A stretch of DNA of 54,447 nucleotides from Deltaproteobacteria bacterium (lineage in GTDB: Bacteria; Desulfobacterota; DSM-4660; Desulfatiglandales; Desulfatiglandaceae), in contig JAOZOW010000009.1 of assembly GCA_029933075.1 (NCBI GenBank), positions 1 to 54,447 of the forward strand, given 5' to 3'. Of this stretch, positions 1-7,828 are shown one piece after another. The position numbers were made by a program, and so were the translations under genes. The notes under the pieces are model-generated. The model was not told the DNA's origin. It was given only the letters and a program-made list of their open reading frames with translations, and searched no databases. How positions within the stretch are numbered: position 1 is the stretch's first letter; each line of letters starts with the position of its first letter.

Positions 1-199
1 AACGGAAAAAATGCCTCCAAGCCTGTTTGACCGTCCCCTTGGTCTTTTCGCTATGCCCGGACAGGCAGAGATGTCCACCTTTTTTGCTAATGCTCCCTCC
101 CGTGGCTTGGCATTGCCAAGGTTATCTGGCTGATCTGCCGTGAGGAAGGCTGCGGGGTGCCTTTTGCGGCCTGCGGAAAGAGGGCCTCATGGCCCGGAC

Positions 200-345
200 A
201 GGTGAGGCAAATTGACAACCTCGATTTGATGGGCAGAGTTTTCTCGATAGAGTTCTCGAAATGATTGAGACGAGATTCAGGATCAAGTCTATCCTGGACA
301 GTAACGATTTATTTGCCAAAACAGATGCCATGCACTATAGGTAAT
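200..345 (+). repeat. Degenerate dispersed repeat, copy A (gene-free left edge)
   Basis: The first 417 bases hold no convincing gene. Part of them matches the gap at 29.69-29.92 kb. About 38 aligned bases (here roughly 262-299) agree at about 28 positions. Both copies read a similar peptide on the reverse strand, VQDR(L/I) followed by RLN(H/D)F(E/N)N, and both end near a shared tatgNcatattt motif. Conservation of protein reading over DNA suggests decayed coding sequence. A 69-codon reverse reading frame here is part of this remnant, not a gene. The parent family was not recognised. Confidence 0.5.
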
Positions 346-417
346 ATGTCATATTTACCTAAAGCCACCTTTAATTCTATGGCCTGGGAGAAGCTATTTT
401 AAAACGCCGGAGATTCT

Positions 418-1074
418 TTGGTACTTCCTGAAATGATGGGGTTCCCTTTGATTACGGACAATCACCCTCTGATACTCGCCTCGGATTCGCCCCGAAGGAA
501 GAAACTGCTCGAGCAGCTCGGTATCCCTTTCCTCTGCCTTCCCAGCGGTCTCGACGAAAGTCGGGTCATGGGCTCAGGCCTTAAATCACCCTCGAGCCTT
601 GCAAAGGAAAAGGCTAAAGCGGTGCGGGGGAAAATAGGGGATGGCTGGATCCTCGGTGCTGATACTATCGTGGTCCTCGGCGGGGTCTGCCTGGGAAAGC
701 CGCACGACCGGGAGGAAGCCCGATCCATGCTCCAGCGCCTGAGAGGAAAGGTTCACCGCGTGGTCACCGGTTTTTGCCTCATTAATCCTTCCGGTGATCT
801 GGCCCATTCGCAAGATGTTACCACGGTAGTGAAAATGAAATCCGTGACGGATGATGAAATCGAAGGCTACATAGCCACGGGAGAGCCTTTCGGCAAGGCC
901 GGGAGTTATGCCATACAGGGCATCGGCGCCTTTATGGTGGAGGCCATATTCGGTTCATACACAAATGTAGTAGGGCTGCCTCTCTGTCCACTGGTAGAGG
1001 CCCTACTTTCAACCGGAGCCCTCAAGCGGTTTCCGACCTCCTCCGCCACCACTTCTAATCCATCCTCTGTCTGA
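418..1074 (+). CDS. maf: Maf-family nucleoside triphosphate pyrophosphatase
   Basis: Members hydrolyse non-canonical or modified nucleoside triphosphates (dTTP/UTP or m7GTP classes) in the cytoplasm, and were first linked to septum inhibition. The signature LILASDSPRRKKLLEQLG starts near residue 17, followed by the conserved ADTIV and LGKP segments near residues 82-95 and FGKAGSYAIQG near residue 158. Length (218 aa) is slightly above the usual 190-200 because of a short N-terminal lead and a serine-rich tail. The TTG start is favoured by GGAG at 409-412, five bases upstream; ATG codons at 433 and 436 have no such site. The last 20 bases overlap the oppositely oriented rRNA methyltransferase gene. 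The substrate subclass was not assigned. Confidence 0.9.
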   Translation: MVLPEMMGFPLITDNHPLILASDSPRRKKLLEQLGIPFLCLPSGLDESRVMGSGLKSPSSLAKEKAKAVRGKIGDGWILGADTIVVLGGVCLGKPHDREEARSMLQRLRGKVHRVVTGFCLINPSGDLAHSQDVTTVVKMKSVTDDEIEGYIATGEPFGKAGSYAIQGIGAFMVEAIFGSYTNVVGLPLCPLVEALLSTGALKRFPTSSATTSNPSSV

Positions 1075-1813
1075 ATATCTCCGAAAAAATGATCCCTGCC
1101 GCCACCGACACGTTCAATGAATTCACCGAGCCTCTGGACGGTACGCTCACCAGGTGATCGCATCTGGCCCTTACCGAGCGGCTCAGGCCTCTGTCCTCAC
1201 TCCCCACCACAATAACGAGGTCCCTTTTCCAGTCAAAGCCGTAAATGGTCTCATGGGCTTCTTCTGCGGCCCCGATTATCCAGAGACCCTGCTTTTTCAA
1301 GATTTCCAGTGTCCGGGCCAGGTTTACCACCCTTGCCACAGGCAGGTGGGCATAACCCCCGGAAGAAATTTTCCTGACCCGCACACTCAGGCCGGCAGAG
1401 CGGTCCTTTGGAAGCACAAGGCCATGGGCGCCGAAAAAGGCTGCCGTCCTCATCAACGCGCCGAGATTCCCTTCATCAGTGATATGATCAGCGGCCACAA
1501 TCAGTCCATAACCTTGTTCAGCCGACCAGATCTCGAGGATATGCTCAATGCTCGTATATGGAAACTGATCGGCCAGCAGAGCTATCCCCTGATGATTGAT
1601 ACCGGGGAAGAACCTTTCGAACTCATCCTTTTTTTTGAACAGAACGGGAATGCGTTTCGCTTCTGCTTCCCTGAGGAGTGCTTGAATTCTCCCTCCTTTC
1701 CTCCCCCGCATTATCCAGATGGCATGGATCTTAACATTTCCAGCCCGGAGGGCCTCGTGGACTGGATGAAATCCCGGTATAAGTCGAGCAACTTTTCCAT
1801 CGGGCTTCCCGAT
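1055..1813 (-). CDS. rlmB: TrmH/SpoU-family RNA 2'-O-methyltransferase (RlmB-like), non-canonical start
   Basis: Predicted SAM-dependent ribose methyltransferase of the 23S rRNA Gm2251 (RlmB) group. The SPOUT motifs are visible: DEGNLGALMRTAAFFGA, then VVGSEDRGLS and finally SLNVSVAAGI near the C-terminus, which form the trefoil knot. The first ATG (1711) sits inside the conserved N-terminal substrate-binding domain. The same frame upstream reads a typical RlmB start, IPGFHPVHEALRAG, and stays open back to the gmk stop codon without any ATG, GTG or TTG. An AGGAGGAGGG ribosome site lies 7 bases before an in-frame ATC at 1811-1813, used here as the tentative start. A canonical-start call would give 1055-1711 and truncate the domain. 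It directly follows gmk and overlaps maf convergently. Confidence 0.85.
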   Translation of the reverse strand: MGKPDGKVARLIPGFHPVHEALRAGNVKIHAIWIMRGRKGGRIQALLREAEAKRIPVLFKKKDEFERFFPGINHQGIALLADQFPYTSIEHILEIWSAEQGYGLIVAADHITDEGNLGALMRTAAFFGAHGLVLPKDRSAGLSVRVRKISSGGYAHLPVARVVNLARTLEILKKQGLWIIGAAEEAHETIYGFDWKRDLVIVVGSEDRGLSRSVRARCDHLVSVPSRGSVNSLNVSVAAGIIFSEIFRQRMD

Positions 1814-1816
1814 ATG

Positions 1817-2434
1817 CTATCCCTCCTCCTGGATATCAAACAGCTCTTTTATCTTTGGCAGCATCCGGGATTTCCTGCACCTCCCGGAAACAATTACGGC
1901 TTCAACTTCTGCCACCGCCTTTTCAAGATCATCATTGACAATCAGGTAATCGTAGTTCAAGCACTCCTTGAGCTCATCCCCTGCCTTCTTCATCCTTGAC
2001 TCGATGACTTCATCATCATCGGTGCCTCGTTCCCTGAGACGGTCTTTCAAGGTATCGAGGGAAGGAGGAAGGAGATAGATCAGCGTAGATGCATCCCTGA
2101 AATGCATTTTGATGTTCATGGCACCCTGGCTGTCCACATCCATGAGCACATCAACCCCACTGGCCATCATATTTTCCAAGGTGGCAAGGGATGTCCCGTA
2201 CAGATCGCCGTAAACCTCCGCCCATTCCACAAAGGCCCCCTGCTCAATCAGTTTTTCAAAACCCTCCCTGTCAACGAAATGATAGTCCACCCCGTCCACT
2301 TCTTCGCCCCTGGGTCTCCTGCTGGTATGTGAGATAGAATATCCCAGGTCCGGCATCTTTTTCCTAAGCCTTTTGATGATAGTGGACTTACCGGCACCCG
2401 AAGGCCCGGAGACCACATAAATCTGTCCTGTCAT
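1817..2434 (-). CDS. gmk: Guanylate kinase
   Basis: Phosphorylates GMP to GDP with ATP in the cytoplasm, feeding GTP and (p)ppGpp pools. From the chosen ATG the protein begins MTGQIYVVSGPSGAGKST, placing the P-loop at residues 9-16, followed by SHTSRRPRGEEVDGVDYHF, the GMP-binding segment, and the lid region RLRERGTDDDEVIESRM. At 205 aa it has the normal length. An upstream in-frame start would add 12 residues that overlap the preceding gene and are not conserved. It starts 2 bases after the remA-like stop and is the third gene of the yicC-remA-gmk run, a classic arrangement. Its TAG stop is in frame with the following methyltransferase gene. Confidence 0.96.
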   Translation of the reverse strand: MTGQIYVVSGPSGAGKSTIIKRLRKKMPDLGYSISHTSRRPRGEEVDGVDYHFVDREGFEKLIEQGAFVEWAEVYGDLYGTSLATLENMMASGVDVLMDVDSQGAMNIKMHFRDASTLIYLLPPSLDTLKDRLRERGTDDDEVIESRMKKAGDELKECLNYDYLIVNDDLEKAVAEVEAVIVSGRCRKSRMLPKIKELFDIQEEG

Positions 2435-2436
2435 GA

Positions 2437-2709
2437 CTATTTTTCGAGATCCTCTTTGGTGAGGGTGCACTCAGGGCTGAATCTCTGAGCAATGGTTTCA
2501 GCCTGGATGGCCGACAGAATGACGTGATTGCTGTCCGTAATTATCACAGAGCGGGTTTTCCTTCCCTGGGTCGCATCTATAAGCCTCTTGTCCGCCCGTG
2601 CTTCATCGCGGAGCCGCCTGATGGGTGCTGCATTGGGCGAAACAATGGCGAGGACTCTCCTGGAAACCACTGAATTGCCGAAGCCAATGTTGATAAGCTT
2701 GGGACTCAT
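2437..2709 (-). CDS. remA: RemA/DUF370-family regulatory protein
   Basis: Small 90-residue protein of the DUF370 family, whose Bacillus member RemA is a DNA-binding activator of matrix and osmoprotection genes; the role in Gram-negative anaerobes is not established. The whole length matches: KLINIGFGN at the N-terminus, [17 protein letters not shown] in the middle and [18 protein letters not shown], then [16 protein letters not shown]. It lies between yicC (13 bases upstream) and gmk (2 bases downstream), a neighbourhood typical of deltaproteobacteria and Firmicutes, so co-transcription is likely. It can be mistaken for rpoZ, which often occupies this spot after gmk, but the sequence is not omega-like. 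Confidence 0.9.
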   Translation of the reverse strand: MSPKLINIGFGNSVVSRRVLAIVSPNAAPIRRLRDEARADKRLIDATQGRKTRSVIITDSNHVILSAIQAETIAQRFSPECTLTKEDLEK

Positions 2710-2722
2710 AGACTCACTCCTT

Positions 2723-3604
2723 TCATTCTATATTCTGGACTTGTTCCCTCAATTTTTCAAGCTCGGCTTTCATTTCCACCACAATTCCAGAAATGTACGA
2801 ATCCGAGGATTTGGCGCTGAGGGTGTTCACCTCACGGTTGATTTCCTGAATCAGGAAATCCAGCCGTCGTCCAACGGCCTGGGCCCCGGAAAGATACACC
2901 CTGAACTGATTCAGATGGCTCCTGATCCTTACAATCTCTTCCGTGATATTGGATCTCTCTGCAAAAAAGGCCACCTCTTGCGCAAGGCGCCCTTCATCCA
3001 CCATCACCTCCTTCACCATCTGCTCTATACCCTTCTGGAGTCTCTGCCGGTACTCCGCAACCAGTTGAGGCGCTCGTTCATGAATCTGAGACAGATATTG
3101 TTCAAGTCTTGCAAGTCTTTTCTGAAAATCGGCTTCAATGGCCTTCCCCTCTCTTGTCCTCATCTCATCAAGGGAATCAAGTGCCTGTCCGAGGGCTTTG
3201 AGCAGCCCAGGCCTCACCTCCTCCAGTTCAACTTTCTGCGGCTTTGCAACAATCACATCCTCCATCTGGCAAAGCACCTCCGAGCTTACCCTCCCCTGGA
3301 GCCCGAACTCCTCGGCCAGTTGATCGAAAATCCGCAAATATGATCTCACCAGGGGCAGATTAAGCTCAAGGTCATGGGGCAATTCCTCTCTCGTGTTGTC
3401 TACTTGGACAGACACTTCCACACGGCCTCTCTTCACCCTCGAAGCCACCGCGGATTTTAATTCCTGCTCAAGGGCCTGATAATTCCTCGGGATCCTCAAA
3501 ACAATATCCCGATAACGATTGTTAAGAGACCTGAGTTCCGCAACAAACAGTCGATCTTCCTCCTGATACTCACCCCTGCCATATGCTGTCATGCTTTTTA
3601 TCAA
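2723..3604 (-). CDS. yicC: YicC-family endoribonuclease
   Basis: Family of stress-related proteins; the E. coli member acts as an endoribonuclease that promotes small-RNA decay. The N-terminal YicC domain begins with the conserved [12 protein letters not shown] and [11 protein letters not shown]. The C-terminal DUF1732 domain includes [18 protein letters not shown] and [25 protein letters not shown], containing the conserved acidic residues. Length 293 aa is normal. The TTG at 3604 is preferred because it preserves the conserved MIKSM start; the first ATG (3592) would drop four residues. AAGGAGA lies a few bases upstream. The start overlaps the end of the DUF4416 gene by 35 bases, so the two are translationally close. 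Confidence 0.93.
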   Translation of the reverse strand: MIKSMTAYGRGEYQEEDRLFVAELRSLNNRYRDIVLRIPRNYQALEQELKSAVASRVKRGRVEVSVQVDNTREELPHDLELNLPLVRSYLRIFDQLAEEFGLQGRVSSEVLCQMEDVIVAKPQKVELEEVRPGLLKALGQALDSLDEMRTREGKAIEADFQKRLARLEQYLSQIHERAPQLVAEYRQRLQKGIEQMVKEVMVDEGRLAQEVAFFAERSNITEEIVRIRSHLNQFRVYLSGAQAVGRRLDFLIQEINREVNTLSAKSSDSYISGIVVEMKAELEKLREQVQNIE

Positions 3605-4136
3605 GACGCCTCATCTCCTTTAGTTGATTCATATATTTGCCTCTGATCTCATTGAAGATCCTGATGGTTTCCGGCTCCGCATAGTCAGGATACGTCCAGG
3701 GGAGAGCCCTGTAACTGCCTTTCCTGTATATAAGTGTCAAATCAGCATAAATTCCCCGGGACAGATAAACCCGATGAACATAATTTTTTCCCGTAGCCAG
3801 GATCAGACGTTCCGCGCACAAATAACCCGGATCAATATTCACCCTTCTTTTCCCATCATGAAGATACCCTCTCTCCACGCCATTTGTCTTCAGCTTCACC
3901 TCCACAAGGTGATCAGCGGGGATTAAATCCCGCAAAGAAACGAAGCGTCGGTAAAGGGGCCAACCCATTTCACGGGCATAGTATCTGGTGCGGTCGAAGA
4001 GGAGTTCATGGCTGACGGTATCAATAGGGCCGAACATCGAGCTGAGGGATTGGATCGCCTTATGGAGGATCGCCTTCTCAGGAGAAAACAGGCTGGCGAT
4101 CAACTTGACTGGATCCGGTTCTCTCGGAAGGCTCAT
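3570..4136 (-). CDS. DUF4416 family protein
   Basis: A 188-residue protein that matches the DUF4416 pattern by eye: PVKLIASLFS near the start, YYAREMGWPLYRRFVSL in the middle, RRVNIDPGYL followed by LILATGKNYVHRVYL, and a C-terminal YRALPWTYPDYAEPE. The biochemical role of the family is unknown. The strongly conserved NIDPGYL and ATGKNY blocks suggest an enzymatic or ligand-binding site, but that is inference. No signal peptide or membrane segment is seen. It sits between rfaE1 (62 bases upstream) and yicC (overlapping), where DUF4416 genes are commonly found in deltaproteobacteria. Confidence 0.85.
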   Translation of the reverse strand: MSLPREPDPVKLIASLFSPEKAILHKAIQSLSSMFGPIDTVSHELLFDRTRYYAREMGWPLYRRFVSLRDLIPADHLVEVKLKTNGVERGYLHDGKRRVNIDPGYLCAERLILATGKNYVHRVYLSRGIYADLTLIYRKGSYRALPWTYPDYAEPETIRIFNEIRGKYMNQLKEMRRLDKKHDSIWQG

Positions 4137-4198
4137 AAGGCTGGCCTATTTCTGATCCACGAATTGCCGGGGGGATCTGAGTAACTACCGGCTAAGTT

Positions 4199-5206
4199 TC
4201 AATGCTCCAGTTCCAAAGGCCACTCATCAATCACCTTTTTTAAATCCTCGGCCCTTACCGTGGAGGTCCCCACTTCACCCACCACGATGCCGGCGGCAAA
4301 ATTGGAAAGTATGGCGGCTGATTTCAAGTCCAAGCCGGAAGCAAGCGCCAGTGAAAATGTCCCTATCACAGTGTCCCCGGCCCCTGTCACATCAAAAACC
4401 TTTTTGGCAACGGTCGGTATTGAGGTGACCTTCCCGCCCTTCTCAAAAAGGGTCATGCCATCCTTGCCTCTTGTGATCAAAACCGATCTGCAATTCAAGC
4501 GCTCCAGCATCTGGATGCCCGCCCTCTGGAGGGTTTCATCATCCTTAATCGGAAAACCGCAAAACTTGCCCGCCTCATGGTGGTTCGGTGTAATGACCTC
4601 CACACCGGTGTAGAATTCAAAGTTATCGCTCTTAGGGTCCACTGCGATATTGACCGATGATTCCCGAGTCAATCCACGCAATCCCTTCATCAGAGGTGCA
4701 GAGATAACACCCTTGCCGTAATCTGCCACAACGACTACATCAAGAGACTTCAGGTTATCGCTTATGAAATCAAGGAGTCTCTGGATGCTCCGGGGCCGGA
4801 TCTGTCTCACGCTCTCCCGATCAACCCGCACCACTTGCTGGCTATGGGCCACGATCCGAGTCTTGATGCTGGTAGGGCGGCCCTTTTCCACCACTATGCC
4901 GTCGGTAGCCAAACCCATGTGACTCAGTTTGCTCAGGATTTCCTGGCCTGGCGCATCCTCGCCAACAACCCCGCAAAGAAGGCTCTTGCCGCCTAACGCT
5001 ACAATATTACTCAGCACATTGGCCGCCCCTCCAAGCATTTTAGTCTCTTGGTTGACCTCTACAACAGGCACAGGGGCCTCAGGCGATATCCTTGAAACGC
5101 TGCCCCATATGTACTCATCCATGATAATATCGCCGATAACCAGGACGCGGGCTTTGGGAAATTTATCAATATGAGCCTTCAGGGCCTCCTTCTCCGTTCG
5201 TGTCAT
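4199..5206 (-). CDS. rfaE1: D-glycero-beta-D-manno-heptose-7-phosphate kinase (HldE kinase domain type)
   Basis: PfkB/ribokinase-family enzyme that phosphorylates heptose 7-phosphate at C1 in the ADP-heptose pathway for LPS inner core. The N-terminal sugar-binding part reads VIGDIIMDEYIWGSVSRISPEAPVPVV and GGAANVLSNIVALGG. The catalytic signature DVTGAGDTVIGTFSLALA near residues 271-288 contains the base Asp. At 335 aa it is the kinase alone; the nucleotidyltransferase half of E. coli HldE is absent, so that activity would come from a separate rfaE2. It is the first gene of the leftward run, and the 333-base gap upstream also carries the rightward promoter of the membrane cassette. It supports a Gram-negative, LPS-bearing host. 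Confidence 0.93.
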   Translation of the reverse strand: MTRTEKEALKAHIDKFPKARVLVIGDIIMDEYIWGSVSRISPEAPVPVVEVNQETKMLGGAANVLSNIVALGGKSLLCGVVGEDAPGQEILSKLSHMGLATDGIVVEKGRPTSIKTRIVAHSQQVVRVDRESVRQIRPRSIQRLLDFISDNLKSLDVVVVADYGKGVISAPLMKGLRGLTRESSVNIAVDPKSDNFEFYTGVEVITPNHHEAGKFCGFPIKDDETLQRAGIQMLERLNCRSVLITRGKDGMTLFEKGGKVTSIPTVAKKVFDVTGAGDTVIGTFSLALASGLDLKSAAILSNFAAGIVVGEVGTSTVRAEDLKKVIDEWPLELEH

Positions 5207-5395
5207 GGCTTAATTTACCTGCTCCGTGGTGAACTGGAAGTATATGTAGCTAACTTTTATATTGAAGTTTTTATATCACCGCCACCATACCTTGTCCACC
5301 CTGATCAGCATCCGGTAAATGAACTTCGGCCCATCTTGCAGAAGAGCCAAGTTCCTTAGGTTGAATAAACCTACTCAAAAAGTATAAATTTTTAG

Positions 5396-5424
5396 TTGAT
5401 AACCACAGAAGAATGTCATATATT
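5396..5424 (+). promoter_or_regulatory. Candidate sigma70 promoter of the TauE/SafE cassette
   Basis: TTGATA at 5396-5401 and TATATT at 5419-5424 are separated by exactly 17 bases in the AT-rich, gene-free stretch 5207-5539. Initiation near 5431 would leave a leader of about 110 bases before the small membrane protein. Nothing else recognisable was found in this gap. Confidence 0.4.
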
Positions 5425-5539
5425 GCCACCGGTCTTGATAAACCGAGCTCTTCCCAAAAAGGAAATCCGCGCCCTTGATGGCCAGAACCTCGAAGCCCAT
5501 GGCTGATGATGTTCATTGAATGAGTGACCCAGATATGGC

Positions 5540-5953
5540 ATGTGGATCTCGGAGAGCTTTCTGAAAAAGAACCGCTCCAAGTTCGGCCAGATGGCGCATT
5601 GCGTTCTTGTGGGTGCCGGAGGAACCGTGGTGCTCCTCCTTTTCCTGTTGACTTTCCTTCATCCCTGCGAGGTGATAAATTTTGTACCCTGGATCTTAGG
5701 CTTCAATTCGGCGCTTGCCGGATACATGCTGTTTAATCGGCCAGGGGAACCCATAGGACACAAGCATCGAACATCCATTGCCATAGGCATGATTCATATA
5801 CTTATCAGTTATCTTGTTCTGACATCCCTTTTCCTTCATCTGATTGGGGAGCAGGTGTTCAACAAATGGGATCTCCTGTATTTTCTCTTCATTGGTGCGG
5901 CCTGCAGCGAATTGGGAGCGATGCTGGCCATCAAGTATCTCAAACTGTCGTAA
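5540..5953 (+). CDS. Small integral membrane protein of unknown function, four helices
   Basis: Not recognised as a characterised family. The 137-residue protein has a basic N-terminus (FLKKNRSKFGQ) and four hydrophobic segments around residues 19-40, 45-62, 79-102 and 108-128, with short loops; the loop GEPIGHKHRTS is polar and basic. No catalytic motif is visible. An alternative ATG at 5591 would remove 17 residues and still leave all four helices. The gene lies 59 bases before the TauE/SafE gene on the same strand and downstream of a good promoter, so the two are probably co-transcribed. A partner or accessory role for the exporter is inference only. Confidence 0.7.
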   Translation: MWISESFLKKNRSKFGQMAHCVLVGAGGTVVLLLFLLTFLHPCEVINFVPWILGFNSALAGYMLFNRPGEPIGHKHRTSIAIGMIHILISYLVLTSLFLHLIGEQVFNKWDLLYFLFIGAACSELGAMLAIKYLKLS

Positions 5954-6012
5954 ATGGGGATGAAGGCTCTTCCTTGAGCCAGATAATAAATCATTACGGT
6001 AAGGAGGAAGAA

Positions 6013-7707
6013 ATGAGGAAGCTATTGCCTTTGTTCTCTCTGTTAATAACTTTCCTATTTGCTTTATCTACAGGCCTTCCCGGTTATGCTCATGCGGCAT
6101 CGAAATTGTCTGCCAGCCAATATAAGGCCGGCGATACGGTGACCATAGAGGGGAGTATAGAACCGGGAAAAGATCTATTCATTGCTGTCGCCGCGCAAAC
6201 AACATTTGCGCCGAAGGATACCAGCGGGGTCCATGAGACAAAAAGATTAAAGAAAGATGGCAAAAAAGCGGGTTTCAATAAAGACACGCGCATACCTGCG
6301 CTCTTTTACCTCCTGACGACCAATGCTGATAAGTTCGGCAAAACAGCCAAGAAAAAATTCGGCGGGCCTTCATTTTTGGGAGGCATTTACAGCACCACCA
6401 TGTTCAAGCTCTCCGATTATGATGCCATCGACCCTGGGGCCAAAATGATGCTGGGCCCCATCAAAAGCAAGGATCAGTGGAATTTTTTCAAATACGCACA
6501 TGAAAAGAAATTCGGCATCAATACCATCACCAAAGAGGGCTCCAAAAGGGGCAAAATCGTCATCTTTGCCAGGAGCATACTGCAGGATTACGCCAAAACC
6601 GGGAACTACTGGGACAAAGGGACCTCCATTCAACTGGACAAGGCCTCAGGCAAATTCAAGGCCTCCTTCAAGACTTACCGCCATACCCCTCCCAACACTA
6701 AATTCGACGTGTTCGTCAACGGTGCCAAGATCGGAACTTACACGGTCAAGGGAAAAGGCTTCTGGCTTTCAAAAGGATTTCGCTATATGAACCCCCTCTG
6801 GATCATCATAGGCGCCATTATTGTGGGGGCATATTTTTCCATGATCGGCGCTGCGGGAGGGATGCTCATGGCCGCCTTTCAGGTCATGGTGGTTAACACC
6901 ATGGGCCCTATTGGCATAAATGCCGCCAACGTCCTTCGCCCGTCAAATATGGCGCTGACCCTGTTTTCTCCCTTAGGTTCCTTTTACCGCTACGCCGTGG
7001 TGGAAAGGCGCGTGGCATGGCCGGTGGGGATCTCATTTGGGGTGGGCATCTTCATCGGTTCCATATGGTTGGGCAAATATGCCACCCAGTATTTGCCTCT
7101 CAAGACCTACAAGGAATGGCTGGCCGTGCTGGTCGTCCTTATGGGCATAAGGACGCTTTACGAACTGACACCCAAGGTGATGGAAAAGCGGAAAAATATC
7201 AAGGCAATGGTAAAGAAATTCAACGAAGAGGTCGCCAGGGCCAAGGCGGAAGGTCGTTCTGCCGAGATGGGCCGGATCGAGCCGGTTAAAACCGGGATCA
7301 CGGACTACAGATTCAAATTCTGGGGAGAGGATTTCAAGATCAATCCCCTTCTTTTCGGCCTCCTTGGTTTGGGCATTGGAATTGTATCGAGATCCTTCGG
7401 TATCGGTGGCGGGTTCCTCCTGGTACCCGCCATGACAACCCTGGGAGCCCTGCCTATGTATGTGGCAGTCCCCATATCCCTTATCGGCACATGCTTCAGC
7501 AGTATCGGCTCCTTCCTGGGATACCTGATCAATGGTTACTTGCCGGATCTGTGGCTCGCCATCGGCATCATCATTGGCGGCTTCGTGGGGGGAATGCTGG
7601 GAAGCCGCCTGCAAAAGGTATTCAGCGAAAAGACCCTGAAATGGATCCTGGCAATTACCTTGTTCTTCCTTTTCTTCAGGTTCTTCAAGCTTGAAATTTG
7701 GATATAG
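6013..7707 (+). CDS. TauE/SafE-family exporter with large N-terminal periplasmic domain
   Basis: A 564-residue inner-membrane protein. Residues 1-29 form a signal-like hydrophobic segment ending in GYAHAAS. About residues 30-255 are a soluble, lysine-rich domain with a beta-rich start (YKAGDTVTIEGSI), likely periplasmic and not assigned to a family. The rest is a TauE/SafE transporter with eight or so helices and the duplicated glycine-rich signatures SMIGAAGGMLMAAF and RSFGIGGGFLLVPAM. The two halves are separated by a charged cytoplasmic loop (KVMEKRKNIKAMVKKF). The family moves sulfite, sulfoacetate or similar small anions. The start follows AAGGAGGA at 6001-6008; an upstream open frame was rejected because it lacks a ribosome site and lies over the previous gene. 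A strong terminator follows. Confidence 0.88.
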   Translation: MRKLLPLFSLLITFLFALSTGLPGYAHAASKLSASQYKAGDTVTIEGSIEPGKDLFIAVAAQTTFAPKDTSGVHETKRLKKDGKKAGFNKDTRIPALFYLLTTNADKFGKTAKKKFGGPSFLGGIYSTTMFKLSDYDAIDPGAKMMLGPIKSKDQWNFFKYAHEKKFGINTITKEGSKRGKIVIFARSILQDYAKTGNYWDKGTSIQLDKASGKFKASFKTYRHTPPNTKFDVFVNGAKIGTYTVKGKGFWLSKGFRYMNPLWIIIGAIIVGAYFSMIGAAGGMLMAAFQVMVVNTMGPIGINAANVLRPSNMALTLFSPLGSFYRYAVVERRVAWPVGISFGVGIFIGSIWLGKYATQYLPLKTYKEWLAVLVVLMGIRTLYELTPKVMEKRKNIKAMVKKFNEEVARAKAEGRSAEMGRIEPVKTGITDYRFKFWGEDFKINPLLFGLLGLGIGIVSRSFGIGGGFLLVPAMTTLGALPMYVAVPISLIGTCFSSIGSFLGYLINGYLPDLWLAIGIIIGGFVGGMLGSRLQKVFSEKTLKWILAITLFFLFFRFFKLEIWI

Positions 7708-7721
7708 TCGTTAACCTGCCA

Positions 7722-7754
7722 AAAAGGGAAGGAGGCCACACCTCCTTCCCTTTT
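7722..7754 (+). terminator. Rho-independent terminator after the TauE/SafE gene
   Basis: A perfect 14-bp stem (AAAAGGGAAGGAGG / CCTCCTTCCCTTTT) with a CCACA loop starts 15 bases after the stop codon and ends in a T tract. It closes the membrane cassette. Confidence 0.9.
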
Positions 7755-7828
7755 CTCTAATGCGATTCCCGTTTTCAGAATTTTGGTAATAGCCAACCCT
7801 TGAGGGTGAAACCGGTCTTGGCAGGTGT

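Noticed and set aside
122-331. A 69-codon reverse reading frame at the left edge
   Set aside because: No ribosome site, unusual composition, and it coincides with a degenerate repeat that has homologous broken copies elsewhere in the window.
1817-1819. Pyrrolysine insertion or read-through at the gmk TAG as the normal route to the methyltransferase
   Set aside because: Gmk ends at its usual length and a strong ribosome site lies exactly at the junction, so separate initiation is simpler; kept only as an alternative.
4199-5206. The heptose kinase as a truncated HldE
   Set aside because: Kinase-only RfaE1 proteins are common in deltaproteobacteria, and the ends of the domain are intact.
5866-6012. 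N-terminal extension of the TauE/SafE gene by 49 codons
   Set aside because: It overlaps the preceding membrane protein gene in another frame, while AAGGAGGA and a signal-like sequence mark the start at 6013.
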